A stretch of 64,000 bases of DNA from Anoplopoma fimbria (lineage: Eukaryota > Chordata > Actinopteri > Perciformes > Anoplopomatidae), in the NCBI RefSeq assembly GCF_027596085.1, contig NC_072469.1:15444238-15508237 (forward strand). Direction: 5' to 3'. The position numbers and the translations under genes are program-made. Shown here one piece after another: positions 47,041-59,280 of the stretch. The notes under the pieces were generated by a model. The model saw only the letters and a program-made list of their open reading frames with translations. It made no database searches and was not told where the DNA came from. Numbering within the stretch: the first letter of the stretch is position 1; each line of letters begins with the position of its first letter.

Positions 47041-49225
47041 AAAACCTATGATTTAAAACTTTATTGGGTGTCTCCCCCCCTCCCTTCTTCATGCGTGGCT
47101 TCATTGGTGTTTTTTGTTGTGTTCCTCACACTCACATGCTTTTACATGTTTTGCACAAGCAAGCAGACTTTACTTATCACATCACACAGGCTGCTTTTAT
47201 TGAAGCCCTCAGTGCTTTTGTTTTACCAACAGACCCCGAGTAGAACATGGTTCCATTCTTTCAAAACTGTAACCAAATGTGTTATACAAGGCTAATCCAT
47301 TTCTGACGGCTCTACTTATTCTTCCAGCATAATAAGACCCTGAGTTTTTTCTCTTTGTGTGTGAGAGAGAGAGAGAGTGAGAGAGAGAGACTTCCCCCAC
47401 AGTCTTTGCCAAATCCAATTGACTTCACACAGGAGTTAATTTATTAAATCTCTGATAGGCCCTTTTATTATGTATGCTTATACAGATCCTAATAGAGATG
47501 TAAAGAAGGGGAATTCTGCTTTCTTAGAAAGCTCATGAATCTCCATAACTTTGCTATTTCAAAGAAAACCTGTTCCAACAGAGTGGGATGTTTTATTTAC
47601 AAGAACATTTTCATTTTGTTTAATTAACTAAATATGATGTATCTTTCCTCCCCATCCTCCAATTTAACCATTATAAAGATGCAGTATTGTATAGCAGCAG
47701 AATTAATAATAAAGGTAATGAAATAAATGCTGGAGTTGTGGTTTTCTTTCACTTTCCCATGTGAAAAAAACAAAACAAGAGTGGAGGCGCTACACTGATG
47801 CTTACCAAAAGTGATACTTTACTAAATGATCAAACTTTATCTCAAAAGTTCTCAAATAGACCAAAATAACTCAAATAGCATGTGTGCTGAAAGTGGAGGA
47901 GAGGTGGTTTGGCATAATGGGAAGTTTTCATAGAGGAGAGTTGGTGTGCCGATAAGTGGCAGATAGAGGTTTTACACTTGGCCGGAGCATATCGGTAATA
48001 GCTCCAGGAGCAGCAGTGTATTGACTCCAGTCAAGGAGATGGAGGAGGGAAAGAGGGAAAATTCCTGTCTGCAGTTTGAAGAGGGTGACGCCCAGCTCTG
48101 GAAGAGTGCAGGTCTACGGGGAGGAGTATCTGCCATGGAACAGATGTCCCAGTCACAGAGGCTGAGGGTGCAATCACACCTCCCATTTTTCTCTCGTTTT
48201 TCAGGGAGGCAGGTGGAGGATGTTGGGGAGGTGGAGATAAAACTCTGGTGCATTTGTAGGTTTCAAATTACACAGTGAGTGGTAGTGACAGTATGCATCA
48301 AAATATTTTAAAATTTATGGATTATTAGGCAGATTTTATGAACAGCTAGTATGAAACAAGTATAAAAATTGATGCAGGGGAACCAAAGATTTTGCCACGA
48401 AATGTTTTCATCTTTGTCAAAATTTGGCGCCTATATAACGACAATGCAACCTGTGCACTGAAACAGTGGTCCTTCTATCTCCACACAACCAGATTTTTCA
48501 GCCCCAGACCGACTTAAGTGGCATCACCTGAGGACATTTGAGTCATATTTTAGGAAGTTGACTTTAAACCTTATGGTCGAAAGTGATAAAAGAGGTAGCT
48601 TATGAGCAGAATTATCACATAATAGTCATTTGTAGCCATCTGATACCGCATGAGCCTCTAATAATCCCTCAGTTAGTCTATATCAGTGTTGGAAGTTTAT
48701 ACAGTAAGACAGATGGCTTCCACTTTGTCCAGCGACGAATGTGTGAACTCTTAACTGTGCATTGTAGCTCCCCTACCAGTCTCCCTTGTGGGGGTGCCGA
48801 CCTATTCTTTGTACACTTTCCTCACAACAAGGAGGTAAGTGAAGTCGCCTCACTGCAAACTGTGTTTAAAGAGCCTTGGGACACGGTACCACCTGTTTCT
48901 TTTTCTTCTTGTTTTTGAGATCAGTGGAGAGTAAATAGGGTCGGCACAGACAGAGCTTAACAGTCTGACTCATTTTCAGCCTCTGCAGTTTTATTTCCTT
49001 GTTTTTCGGTTGGAGTACCAGAAGCAAGACATTTTAACAGTAAAACTTCAGATCCTAATATTTTCCAAAATTAAATCATTTTGGTTGGCTTTTGGATAGT
49101 ATTCCAACTCTTCAAGGGGTTCATTTGGACGTGCTTTTTGACATTTTTCTAGCGTTCTTTTGGGATTGTTTGACACCTGTGTTCAAATGGCAAGGCTCTC
49201 ATCAGCCCAGACCAAACTACAGGAC
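47041..49225. other. Non-coding DNA with a (GA)n repeat
   Basis: A GA microsatellite lies at about 47361-47391. The opposed frames at 47972-48278 are similar in length on both strands and have no recognisable domain; the frame 48583-48918 likewise. No gene supported. Confidence 0.45.
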
Positions 49226-49229
49226 TTAA

Positions 49230-49482
49230 AAGAGTAGTTTAACATATTGGAAAATATGATTATTCCCTTTTTTTGTTGTGAGTTTGACAAGAAATTCAAC
49301 GCCACCACCATATCTGTCCGTTCAATATAAAGCTACAGCCAGGCGACAGTTAGCTTAGCTTAGAGTTGAAGCAGTTCAAAACAGCCTGATGATGTAAATA
49401 CCAGGCTAGCGGTTTCACTTTATTTCCAGTGTTTATGCTAAGCTAAACTAGCCATCTGCTGGTTGTAGCTTAATATTTAACA
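49230..49482 (+). repeat. MITE-like repeat with TTAGCTTAGC core, copy 3
   Basis: GAGTAGTTTAACATATTGG, AAGCTACAGCCAGGCGACAG, TTAGCTTAGCTTAGAG and, near the end, TTATGCTAAGCTAAACTAG with GCTGGTTGTAGCTT. The AGCTACAGCCAG...TTAGCTTAGC block on the left is the inverted partner of GCTAAGCTAA...CTGGTTGTAGCTT on the right, showing the element's long imperfect inverted repeats. Confidence 0.65.
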
Positions 49483-51475
49483 CTTGGTTTAGGGATTTAA
49501 GTCAATATTAACAATCAACAAAGTCGGTTATTCCCTCAAATCCAGTTTCACGCTGTATTGAACAAATACTAATTTCCTCTGTCTTGTCTGCAAACGTGAT
49601 CGCTTTAGCGTTTGCGTGCTCAAAGGTTGTGAAGATTCCAGTAATCCCTCTTCAAGTTTTTAGAGGTTTGAAAAGCATAAATTAGTTCATTAAACTTTTT
49701 CACCCTCCCCCACACAAAACTGCAAACATTATAGTCAGCACTTCATCTCAGGGCCTTAAGCACACCGTCCAGAAGTGCAGCCATTTGCACTTTTTATAAG
49801 CTTTATCCCCACCTAGTTATTCTAAGATCTGCTGCTAAATTTGTCCCTCATTCCCTCTCCCTAAGCTTAAGCCGTCAGCCCAGTAATACAGCTTCAAGAG
49901 CACATCTCCTGGCGGCTTATTTATTTATATATGTGTCTGCCTTTGGTTAAGGCCGCCATATTTCCAGGGTGCAGCACAGTGTGAGACACGGAAGCAGAAA
50001 TCTTGGGTTACCTCACACTGCTTTAGTCTCTGCGGTATACCTTATCTAAAGCACCCTGTTTGACGCCAGGCAAGGACATTTTGATTAGAAGAGATGAAAC
50101 CACTGAAGATGTTACTGTATTTGTACAGGGTTAAAGAGTATATTACTATCTTTTACCAGAAATGGATGGGAATACATCTTTTTGATTACAACACATTAAT
50201 TATCCAAAAGCAAAGAATAATATGAAATTTAAATTCTATGGTATCAATGGTTTTCTTGTCTCTCAGTTAACACATATGTATATATTATGCTCTCTGACTT
50301 CTGACGCACTTGAATCTCACTCAGCTCTGTATAGTCCTATTTTTTTGTGATGTCCCACTTTTTCTCGAGACAAGATTTTTTTTTCCTCAATGTGGAATGA
50401 AGCTTCACTCGCATCTTTCATGCTGTTGGATATTTTGGATGAGCAAAATATCCATGCAACTTGACAGAGAAATCCTATGGTTCCTGCGAGAGCTAACACA
50501 TTTTTTTCTTTGTGCACATGTAAGAGACCGTGTATTATTTGTTCTTATCTTCACACCTCGAAGTCAGCTTTCTCTTTCCCTAACATGCAGAGGTGGAGCA
50601 CTTTCTATATGACTCCTGTAGATGGGTTTCTGTGTTTCTGTGTTTCACATCTCATGCGGTTATTCCCGCTGTCAAAAAACAAACAAACAGTGAGGTGATA
50701 TTTGGGTAACTGCAGGCTGCGAGGTGGAGCACCAGACTCCACCAGAGCGCCCGGAGTCAGCAAGAGGGAGGGACGTCATGATGTGTCAGCCAGCATCACA
50801 TCACGTTTGGCTCCCAGCGAGGCGAAGGTCTCCGGACAAATCAGTTTATATAATAGACGGGATGAAAAACAGTCAGATGCAGTCTGTACACTTGGACACA
50901 ATGGGGGCCGTATATGCGTGATGCTTTCACCAGGGATGAAACCGTTCGAGTATGCAATGAAAATCCACTAGGAGAGATTTAAAACATGCTACAAATAATA
51001 AATACAAGCGCAAGCAATATAATTGGACACATTTTGTCAAAATGTTAGAGTCCATTAGGAGGAGAGTTTTGGGCAGAGGGTGTAATGAAATGAGAGTGAA
51101 CAGGATGGGATGAACAGAGGGTTAAATAGGGATCAATACGACCTGTAGGTAAGGTAGCAAGGGACCTAGGAAGTGAGACTCAGGGAGGGGTCATGTCTCG
51201 ATGAAGCTCTATGGACCCCGTGAAAAAAGAGGTTAGACACAGGTATGGTAGGTACAGGAAATTACAAGAGTTAAGGGTGGTCTTTGAAACTAATTTATAA
51301 TAATCTATCTAGGTTTATTTAAACATGGACAAAACATATAGGGAAACATGCAAAGAACTGAAAGTGCTATGGATTAATAAATGAAAAATACTTCAAATTT
51401 CCTTATGTCAAGTTTACTATTATCAAACAGTATCTAGTACCTACTCCACCCAACAGAGGGCGCCACTTTTTGCCT
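49483..51475. other. Unique AT-rich non-coding DNA
   Basis: Frames at 50310-50612, 50477-50698 and 50702-50971 have no recognisable domain. 50700-50930 is GC-richer. No gene supported. Confidence 0.45.
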
Positions 51476-51479
51476 CACC

Positions 51480-51770
51480 TGCAGTCAGAAAACCGTAAAA
51501 ACGTTGCTAAAATATGTTCCCTCTGTAAAACCTAACCAGCATCATACGACCGAGGAAGAAAGCAACTAGCTGGTAAACATGACGGAGCATGGAATAAGAC
51601 TGAACCGTAGACATGCGTATTGGGATCATACATCTATGATGGAACGCTAATTGCGTCACCGAATCTAACGGGTCACCGAACATGTGACCTCTCCCCGTTC
51701 TGCACGTACGATATTGGTGTTCTACGGCGGCCCGGGAAGGACTTTTCACTTCAACAGGTAAGCTAACTTT
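51480..51770. other. CpG-dense block ending in a splice-donor-like site
   Basis: About 290 bp with many CG dinucleotides, a duplicated TCACCGAA word (51656-51663 and 51672-51679) and, at 51758-51765, CAG|GTAAGC, a near-ideal donor. It could be a first exon and promoter of a non-coding transcript on the plus strand or a young CpG-rich insertion. An 80-codon minus-strand frame crosses it without a recognisable domain. Confidence 0.3.
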
Positions 51771-52065
51771 TTACTACTCACGCTAATGTGCATGTGTGTG
51801 ATAGTTCATGTCTTGTGGGTGTACGTTAGTAGCTACTTAAGCTATGTTGACTGCTACTTTTTTTTTGTTGCACTAGCCTAGCTAATTTCATTGCTAGGCT
51901 ATTGCTATGTTGCTCAAGTGGTTGCAATGGCTTGACTCATCTTTCTATGGTTGTTAGAAGGCAGGTGCATACAGTAATGGTGGCATATGGTCATTTTGGC
52001 CTCACTAGGAAGTCCTATAGCTTTAATCAAACACATGTTATGGAGTCAGAGTCACATTTTCTCAA
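51771..52065. other. Unique spacer
   Basis: AT-rich sequence left of the compound microsatellite. Nothing recognised. Confidence 0.5.
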
Positions 52066-52073
52066 CATATATA

Positions 52074-52109
<36 letters not shown>

Positions 52110-52133
52110 TGTGTATGTATGTATGTATGTATG

Positions 52134-52192
<59 letters not shown>

Positions 52193-52226
52193 GTATATAT
52201 ATATATATATATGTGTATATATATAC
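52066..52226 (+). repeat. Compound (AT)n/(GTAT)n microsatellite, left part
   Basis: Alternating AT and GTAT runs: AT at about 52066-52080, GTAT at 52080-52139, AT at 52140-52180, GTAT at 52181-52195, AT/GT to 52226. It generates YIYIYI and MYVCMYVC frames that are not genes. Confidence 0.97.
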
Positions 52227-52474
52227 ATTACATTACAGTCATTTAGCAGACGCTTTTATCCAAAGCGACTTACAGTCAGTAGTATATTACATATCATTCA
52301 CCCATTCACACACTGATGACAGGCTACCATGCAAGGTGCCACCATCAGACTCTAACTAACATTCATGCAACATCCAGTCCACACCGATGGCAAGCCTTCG
52401 GGAGCAACTTGGGGTTAAGTGTCTTGCCCAAGGACACATCGATATATCGAATACCGATCCTCTGATTGGAGAAC
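52227..52474 (-). mobile_element. tRNA-derived SINE, 5'-truncated, inside microsatellite
   Basis: Reverse complement of the SINE at 34873-35163, starting with the 3' tail (TTACATTACAGTCATTTAGC, GACGCTTTTATCCAAAGCGA) and ending within the tRNA head (CCTCTGATTGGAGAAC). It lacks the first 30 or so bases including the A box, and a block of about 13 bp after the B box is missing (ATTCGATATATCGATGTG against GGTTCGATACC...CAGTCGATGTG). The Pol III promoter is therefore lost. Sequence otherwise very close to the 34.9-kb copy. AT repeat flanks it on both sides. Confidence 0.85.
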
Positions 52475-52500
52475 TATATATATATACACATATATATATG
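52475..52500 (+). repeat. (TA)n/(CA) microsatellite, right part
   Basis: TATATATATACACATATATATATG directly beyond the truncated SINE end; probably the continuation of the repeat at 52066-52226. Confidence 0.9.
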
Positions 52501-53530
52501 TCAGCTAATGATCAGAGAATGTTCCAACTCCACACAATGGGTGTGCGTCACTACAACTTTTAATATCAGTCATATTTAAACTGCTGCTAAACATAACTTC
52601 ACTGCCAACCTGCCAACTTCATGGTCACGTGTTTATGACGCTGAATGATATTTTAAAAGAGGAGATTGTTAAGTCATACATTTGCAATTTAATATGCACA
52701 AGTGAATAGTTATCTGCAGCAAAGCTAACACATTCCCTGCTGCAGGTGCATGAGGTGGATTGGTGGGTTTTTCTTATTGCCCTTTCTTATTTCAGATAGC
52801 CCCCACTGCGGTTTGAAGCTCTTAGCAGGGACATTGTAGCTTAGTCCAAAGTAGACTCCACATACCGCTCTGGTGACGTCTGTAAGTGATTCTGGCCACT
52901 CCACACTTTCCTTCATCCTTCTTTTCCTGCCTTCACAATATTATTGGTTCTACAAACTTGACTGGCTGAAATGTGACTATACTGTGCAACATATATCCAC
53001 CACACTGGCTGGAATAGGGCAAAGTTTTTAAGGTAGGATTTGCAGGATTTGTCTGTTGCGGTTGGAAAACACAACATTTAAAGTTAGACCCCTCCTCCAT
53101 GGCTGCTGGCACAATCGCGTATAGCTTCTGCTTCTGCCGTCGCAGCCGCTCCTTTTTATGTAGTATTTCATTAACCGGCTTCTCTGACTGGGAAGTAATT
53201 CATCTCCATAGTTTGGTGTATCCTTGCAGGGAGTAGAGCGATCAGAGCCTAGATGCCATATTGCAATATCAACTCCAATATTTACATTAGAGATACACTT
53301 ATAAAGGCCAGGCTTATATATTGGCAGATATTAGGTTATTGCAGGTATATTGGTATTTATGTTTACGTTGGCCAATAATAAATAATAAATATTGTAACCG
53401 AGATATCAAAGATATGGTCGATGGTCGCTAGTTTGTCCAGCAGAGGGCAGTGAAATTATTTTTTTCAACTGTAAAATCATCTTATTTTGATGACAATTCT
53501 TTGCTAACGAAAGTGTTTTTTTTTATTGTC
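52501..53530. other. Non-coding DNA, no gene seen
   Basis: 53228-53410 has ATTGGCAGATATTAGGTTAT and related words that may be an old repeat. Nothing firm. Confidence 0.4.
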
Positions 53531-53534
53531 ATGC

Positions 53535-53745
53535 AACTAACGATTATATTCATTGTTATCCATCAGTTACTCTCTCGATAAGTTGATTGGCCCATAAAAC
53601 TTCAGAAAATGGTGAAAAATGTCTAGCTGTATTTCCACAGCCTGAGATGACGAACTCAAATGAGTTGTTTTGTCCACAACTCAGACATATTCAGTAAACT
53701 GTCATAAAGAAGGAAAGAAACCAGAATATATTCATAAATATATTT
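53535..53745 (+). repeat. Dispersed repeat of the AACTAACGATTAT type, copy 1
   Basis: Begins GCAACTAACGATTATATTCATTG and continues with GTTGATTGGCCCATAAAACT, TCAGAAAATGGTGAAAAATG, TTTGTCCACAACTCAGACAT and GAAAGAAACCAGAATATATTC. I recognise it as a repeat common in fish. The left end is shared, inverted, with 59140-59280. Confidence 0.6.
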
Positions 53746-56175
53746 TATTTCTGATTAATCTGCCCAATATTTGTACCCATGCAGTTTCCCAAGACTAATG
53801 AGGTCATGCAATTTGTCTTGTTTTGTCTGACCAGCAGATCAAAATCCAAAGATATTTGGTTTATTACATAAAAAAGAGAAAATTAGCAACATTTTTGTAC
53901 AATGAAACAATAAAAGTAAAAAAGCCTACAGATGTTTCACACATGCCCTCAATCCTCTAAACCCTCTACGACTGTTGAAATGCCATTGCTAAAAAATTCA
54001 TATTTATGATAATATGCAATGCACAATCGCAATCAATCACGGTTATGTTTAAAGGAAATGAGAATTGACTAAATGTATAGTATGTTTAACATTTACAGCT
54101 GAGATTGGAACAGACTGGACAGGAGGGGGGGGGGGGGTTAAAAATCACTAGCTGAACACTTTCAAACAAAAGTGACCTTTTCACTAAATGGTTTCGGAAA
54201 TGTTACCTTTCATTTTATATTTAACAGTATAATTAAACTGTTTACTCATCAAGCATTTTTCTCATTTCGATCGCGCCGCGCTCGCCTTTTCGTTTTCATT
54301 TGTCTTCCGCACAAAAGCCACTAATTAAAGATCTTTTCGATACAGTATTCATCAATAGAGAGTGGCCTATAAACAGGAACTAACACAAATGAATGATGAT
54401 AGCTCTTTTTGAGTGTCGTGCTCTCGCGTGACATGAATCAATCAGCAGACAAAACCGGCTCGCAGGCTGGCCAACAATAAGTCCAATTGAGCTGAGCTGT
54501 GATTATGATTCAGTGAACAGCGCGACTCAAAAGAATGGCAACGTTGAGCCCAAAGGGGAACTGATCAGGCTTTCTTCGGAGGGATTTTATTTTTTTGCCT
54601 CTCGGGTCCCAGAATCAGCCAGTTGTGTCGCTGATGATGCTGGAAGTGCCACTCAGTGGGATAACTTTCAAGTGATTGAGGGGGGCAATGAGATTTTTGT
54701 TTAATCAGGAGCCAGGTGCAGATAACAGGGCCATTATTGATTGGAAGTTGATTACAAGTCATTTCTGCAGAGCACGGCGGGACGCTTCACAGTTTAATCA
54801 AGAACAAAAAGTTAATGGGTGCAGTTTCACATTTGTTTAGGCATTAATATCTGGGTTACTGTTTATTTTAAGCTTGTTTGGAGATATATCTATACTACGA
54901 ATCATGTTTTAATTTCAGTTTGGAATGTAAGCAAATAATGGCCATAAAGATTTGACTGTGACTGAATTGGGAAATTGAGAAAAACAAAACAACATTCACC
55001 TATAGCTGCTGTTCAACCCTCAACTGTCTAGATGTAAAAGGTCAGAATGGAGTACCTCATCAAACTCAGCAGGAGTGACTTCATCAAACTCTGCTAGAAA
55101 TACATCATTTAATCATAAGCAGAAAAACATGAAACTGAGAAGTGGCAGATCCCTCGGTCTTAAAAGGCCCCTCCCTGGTTAGTACTTTGTTGGAAAGCCG
55201 CTCAGAATGTGATTGAAACATCAGGATTAAATTATTCTATAATACACAGTAAGACATGGTAATGCTAGATTTAAAGTCCCAAATTTGTGGGAATTTTTGT
55301 TAATGTTGGCATTTTTGTTCTTGCATGTTTCTTTTTTAATGCTGTACTACACTAGAGCTAACTAGCAAACATGCAATTCAAGAACAATGCTGCTCCTTTA
55401 GTTCTGTTTCTTCATCATTTGGTGATGATGCTGACTTTTGTAGCTTTAGCCAATCTTTTAGCACATCATACTGTATGGAGATGGTCACCATCAAGTGCAT
55501 ATTCAGGACCACTTTGACAGAGTTCTTGTTTAAAAACGTGAGAGATGTGATTTTATTTCTCTGTCTGAATCAAACCCATTTCAGCAAAAATACTTTTTGA
55601 CTCAATTTTCAGATCCAAATTGAGTTAAATTCATTTGAGCAATTTTGGAATACTGGGTGCTTGAACTTGGTTCTAGAAGTAAAATGTTTCAGTGCTGTAT
55701 ATTCAGTGATGCTTTAGTTTCACAATTAGATATCGAGTTGTCTTGGCCTTTATTAGCCTCCATAGTTTAATGTCCTAAATTCACGCAATGCATTGTGGCA
55801 GCGGCATTATGTTACTGCATTTGGATCGCTTCTTTAATGAGCCCCTTTTCTTATTGCTGAGACTGTCAAGCCCCCTGCTCTAAGGGCTGAATGTAATCAT
55901 TCTCCACCGATATGAAATAATGAAGTATGAAGGGTAATTGTTAAACAAGTGGCCTCCTGGGACTTCTTACAAGATTGTACCTGACATGTGTGATGTGTAC
56001 GAGGCGTCTTGTTGGCAAGGATGCGCGCCCAGACACACACGCAAACACTTGCGGATTAAACCCCATTAATGCAAACTCAAAGCCCAAGTGACGTCTCCAG
56101 CAGCGTAATGAGAAATTTAGCAGGAATCTGAGGCTGATTATCAACTGCAAATTTGCTGTAATGCCAGTAATCAGA
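53746..56175. other. Unique non-coding DNA
   Basis: A run of about 15 G lies at 54124-54139. 54250-54770 is balanced unique sequence with a short frame (54513-54704) that has no domain. The remaining DNA is AT-rich. No gene supported. Confidence 0.45.
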
Positions 56176-56179
56176 GGAG

Positions 56180-56207
56180 ATGAGAGAGAGAGAGAGAGAG
56201 AGAGAGC
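56180..56207 (+). repeat. (GA)n microsatellite
   Basis: About 13 GA units. Gives rise to a spurious RERERE reading frame. Confidence 0.95.
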
Positions 56208-56550
56208 TAATTAAACCGTACCTGCAACTTGTTTCCTGTCATCTTCTTAACATGACAATGCTGCCAAGGCCCTGCAGATTTTTTTTATTTTTTTTCCCTG
56301 ATTTAATAGATTGCTATTTACCGTCGAGTCCATCTACTTATGTGGCTTTAAATGACTCATGAATAAACATCAGGCTGCAACATGTTTCTGCTTTTAAAAA
56401 ATTGCCCTGTTTCAATTTCCCCAGCGTGGAATCTTTGACATCCACTCACCCTTTGCAAATAAGTCTCCCAATGTCAGAGAGCAACTCTGAGGAGGAGGAA
56501 AGGTGGGGGGGGTGATACAAACTAAAATGATAATCGCCTCTTGATATTCT
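56208..56550. other. Unique AT-rich non-coding DNA
   Basis: T run near 56279-56296 and a G run near 56505-56512. Nothing recognised. Confidence 0.5.
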
Positions 56551-56554
56551 TGTC

Positions 56555-56830
56555 TGCCCAGGTGTCGGAGGGTTAATCACAAAATTAACTTATCATCTTC
56601 CTGGATGAAGTAATTAAGCAGCGCAGGACAGACTCCTCGCATAATTGAGGGTGAATAATGAGGATGAGGCACTCGGTCTGGTGGGAGGGAGGAAGACGGA
56701 GGAAAGATCACAGATTGGTAATTAGGAGACGGGACACTTGACGGAACCTGTAGGAGAAATATTGTGGTGCCACTCATGGCACAGTTCTATCGGCGTGATA
56801 TAGGAGCGCCGCTGTAATGAGAGGACGGGG
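56555..56830. promoter_or_regulatory. Candidate conserved non-coding element
   Basis: Unique balanced sequence with GGGTTAATCACAAAATTAAC, GAAGTAATTAAGCAGCGCAG, CATAATTGAGGGTGAATAAT and TTGGTAATTAGGAGAC. Several TAAT/ATTA sites in ordered sequence without repeats or a supported frame. Enhancer-like texture only. Confidence 0.35.
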
Positions 56831-58635
56831 CTCTCTGCAGGCAAATTTCTGTTTTCACACCCTGCTCTTAATAAACTACCTCGATGTGACTAAACCAGGC
56901 CAGAGGAGATTTATTTAATACACAGAAATAGATCGGATGCTATACAAACCACACATTAGTGGTAGTGTATTTACATAAAGTTTTCCAGGTACAGCGTCAG
57001 TAGTTCTCAGAGTATTTTTCTTCTCTTTTTGCTACATTATAATGGCAACTGTGGAAGACCTCACTTTCTCTTGTTTAAATTTGAGTGAGAAAGTGTCATT
57101 CGGTCTTGTTCATGTGTTTTGTTTGTTTGAATTCATCAGATTAGATTGAAGGACTGACTGATCATTCTCAATTGACAGATTCAAAATAGATAAAAAAGAC
57201 ATGCCAATCTGAAAATAGAACATGGACACTTTAAATGAGTCCTAGCCCATGTGTCTTTCATATGTTGACTCTGCTGTATGTTACACGTTGTATCAAAATA
57301 TGCTCAGAAATCCCACCCCGGTGTTTGATGAAAAACAACACAAAGAAAAGACGAAACATGAAAGCTTTGACACATGACACAAATTTCTCATTATACTTGT
57401 AGACTGCTGTTTATCTCCTACCCGAGCGTAACGATTGTGTAATGAAGCAGCATTTACATAATGTGAAATGATTTGTGAGTCTAAAGTTGAAGCATTTAAA
57501 TGAGGTAGAGAGAAGGCAGGGTATCATGTCAATATCAGACCTTCAGAGCTTCGCGTACATCTCTAAACGTCTGCGTAACAGGAAATTCAATGTCCGCCGA
57601 GGCCCTCAGCGCTAATATTGGTTTTAATGTGCGGGACTGTATCACCGGAGGTACACTTAGGACCATTATGTGTCCCCAAAAAAGACAGCCTCTGTCTCCT
57701 CTGCATTTTCCGCATGGCCAGCACATGAATACAGTGAATCAATACAGAGAATAGCAATCATTAGGAACCGCTGGAGCGCCGGGCGAAAAGTGCGGCACGC
57801 CAAGCGGCACTCGCTGTTTAACGGAACATACACGGCCCTGCTTAGGCCTTGCTCAATTTATCGACTGCTGCAAGAAATCAACAGTGGCAAGCAGCTTAGC
57901 GGCTCTCTCTTCCCATAATAGACTCCATTCATACGGGGTCTTTTATTCTGCGCGCCGTGCGAGGTGACAAATGGACGTAATGTCTGCCAGCCTGCCTCTG
58001 AATTTATTTGATTTTTTTTTTTGTCTTCTTCCCCTCCTTGTCCTGCCTTCACTTGTGATCCTCGCTGATATATCTTGACGCTCTGAAGTATCCAGAGTAA
58101 ATTCACTGTGCTTCCGATGCTGTTTATAACCTTCAGACTGCCACGAACGATCTGTGTATGCGCGCCACAAACAGCCGTTGTCATCCTTGAGAACACAGAA
58201 AGAGGCAGAAAGAGGGGTAAAAGGGCTTGAAGGGTGATAAAACAATGAAAGAAGCTTTTACAACACACACAGTATGTTGAGAAAAGTTAAGTAAGTGACT
58301 TATTTTCTCTAAAAGGCCCTATAAATAATCTGAATTTACTTAATAGTAATATAGTAGAAGTGTGTGTGCGGGTGATGAAATACAGACCATGCACTGCATC
58401 ATAATTTCCAAAGCCACAGATGGTAAACTGAAAAGAAAATTGTAAATATAAATCAGATGGCAATTTGTCTAGAGCTACAACAGCAAGTAAATGCATCTTC
58501 TCAGACTGACATAATCTTATTACATACAAACAAATATGTTTACTGCTTTTCAAAAGTTTCCCAAAACACCATCAAGCACCAAGTTCTTGTTTACTTGTTT
58601 TAAAAAAATAAATAAAAAATAAAAAAGGTGGGCAA
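56831..58635. other. Unique non-coding DNA
   Basis: 57540-57960 and 57990-58200 are GC-richer and may contain regulatory DNA. The longest minus-strand frame (57858-58268, 136 codons) overlaps other open frames and has no recognisable domain. No gene supported. Confidence 0.4.
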
Positions 58636-58639
58636 TAAA

Positions 58640-58990
58640 TTCGGAATGATCATAATTCCCCATGAAGATGCAGAGCATTAATAATGAGAACATTTTACTA
58701 CGGATGTAAATAAATATTTCAACCTCAGAAGCCCCATGTCGGTAATCTATCACCCCCACTCGCGAAGATGGGACGCTCCCTGCAGGAAGATAATTCACCA
58801 GTTGTGGATCCTGAGCAGCAGATGATCTATACAGTCCTAGAAAAAGGTTATTTATTGCTTTCATAATTAAATTTGGTATCTTGGTGGAGGGGCTGTCAGG
58901 GTATGATTAATCAAGTCCCACTGGCCGGGGCTGGAGGGGGCCAAGTAGCAGGTGTTTGCTCACTCCGGCCTGAAACACTGCTGCACTCCG
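58640..58990. promoter_or_regulatory. Candidate conserved non-coding element
   Basis: AATGATCATAATTCCCCATG, GAGCATTAATAATGAGAAC, GATGTAAATAAATATTTCAA, GGAAGATAATTCACCAG and GGTATGATTAATCAAGTCCC lie in unique sequence with GC-richer interludes. Texture of a homeodomain/forkhead-rich enhancer. Untested. Confidence 0.35.
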
Positions 58991-59139
58991 CGGTGGGTCG
59001 CACGCAAAAATGGCGCTCAGGTTTTTGCAGGTTTTGAGTAAAGGAAAAGACTCTAAAGATACCACAGCACTGGTCCAAATAACTCGGTTTGGATTCTCAC
59101 CCTAAACTTTGTGTACAGTCATTTACCAAGCCGTGTGTA

Positions 59140-59280
59140 CTAGAATTGAAACAATTAGTCGATTCATCTATTCTCTGACATTTTGTAGAACAAATTATTA
59201 ATTGAGAAAATAGTAGGCAAATTAATTGATGGTGAACATTATCTTTTGGTTGCAGCCTTATTGTGAAAGCATTGTTGTTG
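59140..59280 (-). repeat. Dispersed repeat of the AACTAACGATTAT type, copy 2
   Basis: On the minus strand it reads GGCTGCAACCAAAAGATAAT then CAATTAATTTGCCTAC, TATTTTCTCAATTAATAATTTG and CAAAATGTCAGAGAATAG, matching the left part of 53535-53745 and its consensus order. Truncated after about 140 bp. Confidence 0.5.

Noticed and set aside
51902..52359. Three overlapping plus-strand frames rich in Tyr, Ile, Met and Cys
   Set aside because: Translations of the AT/GTAT microsatellite and the reversed SINE.
57858..58268. 136-codon minus-strand frame
   Set aside because: Longest frame outside transposons, but no domain is recognisable, an alternative frame is open over much of it, and composition explains the low stop density.
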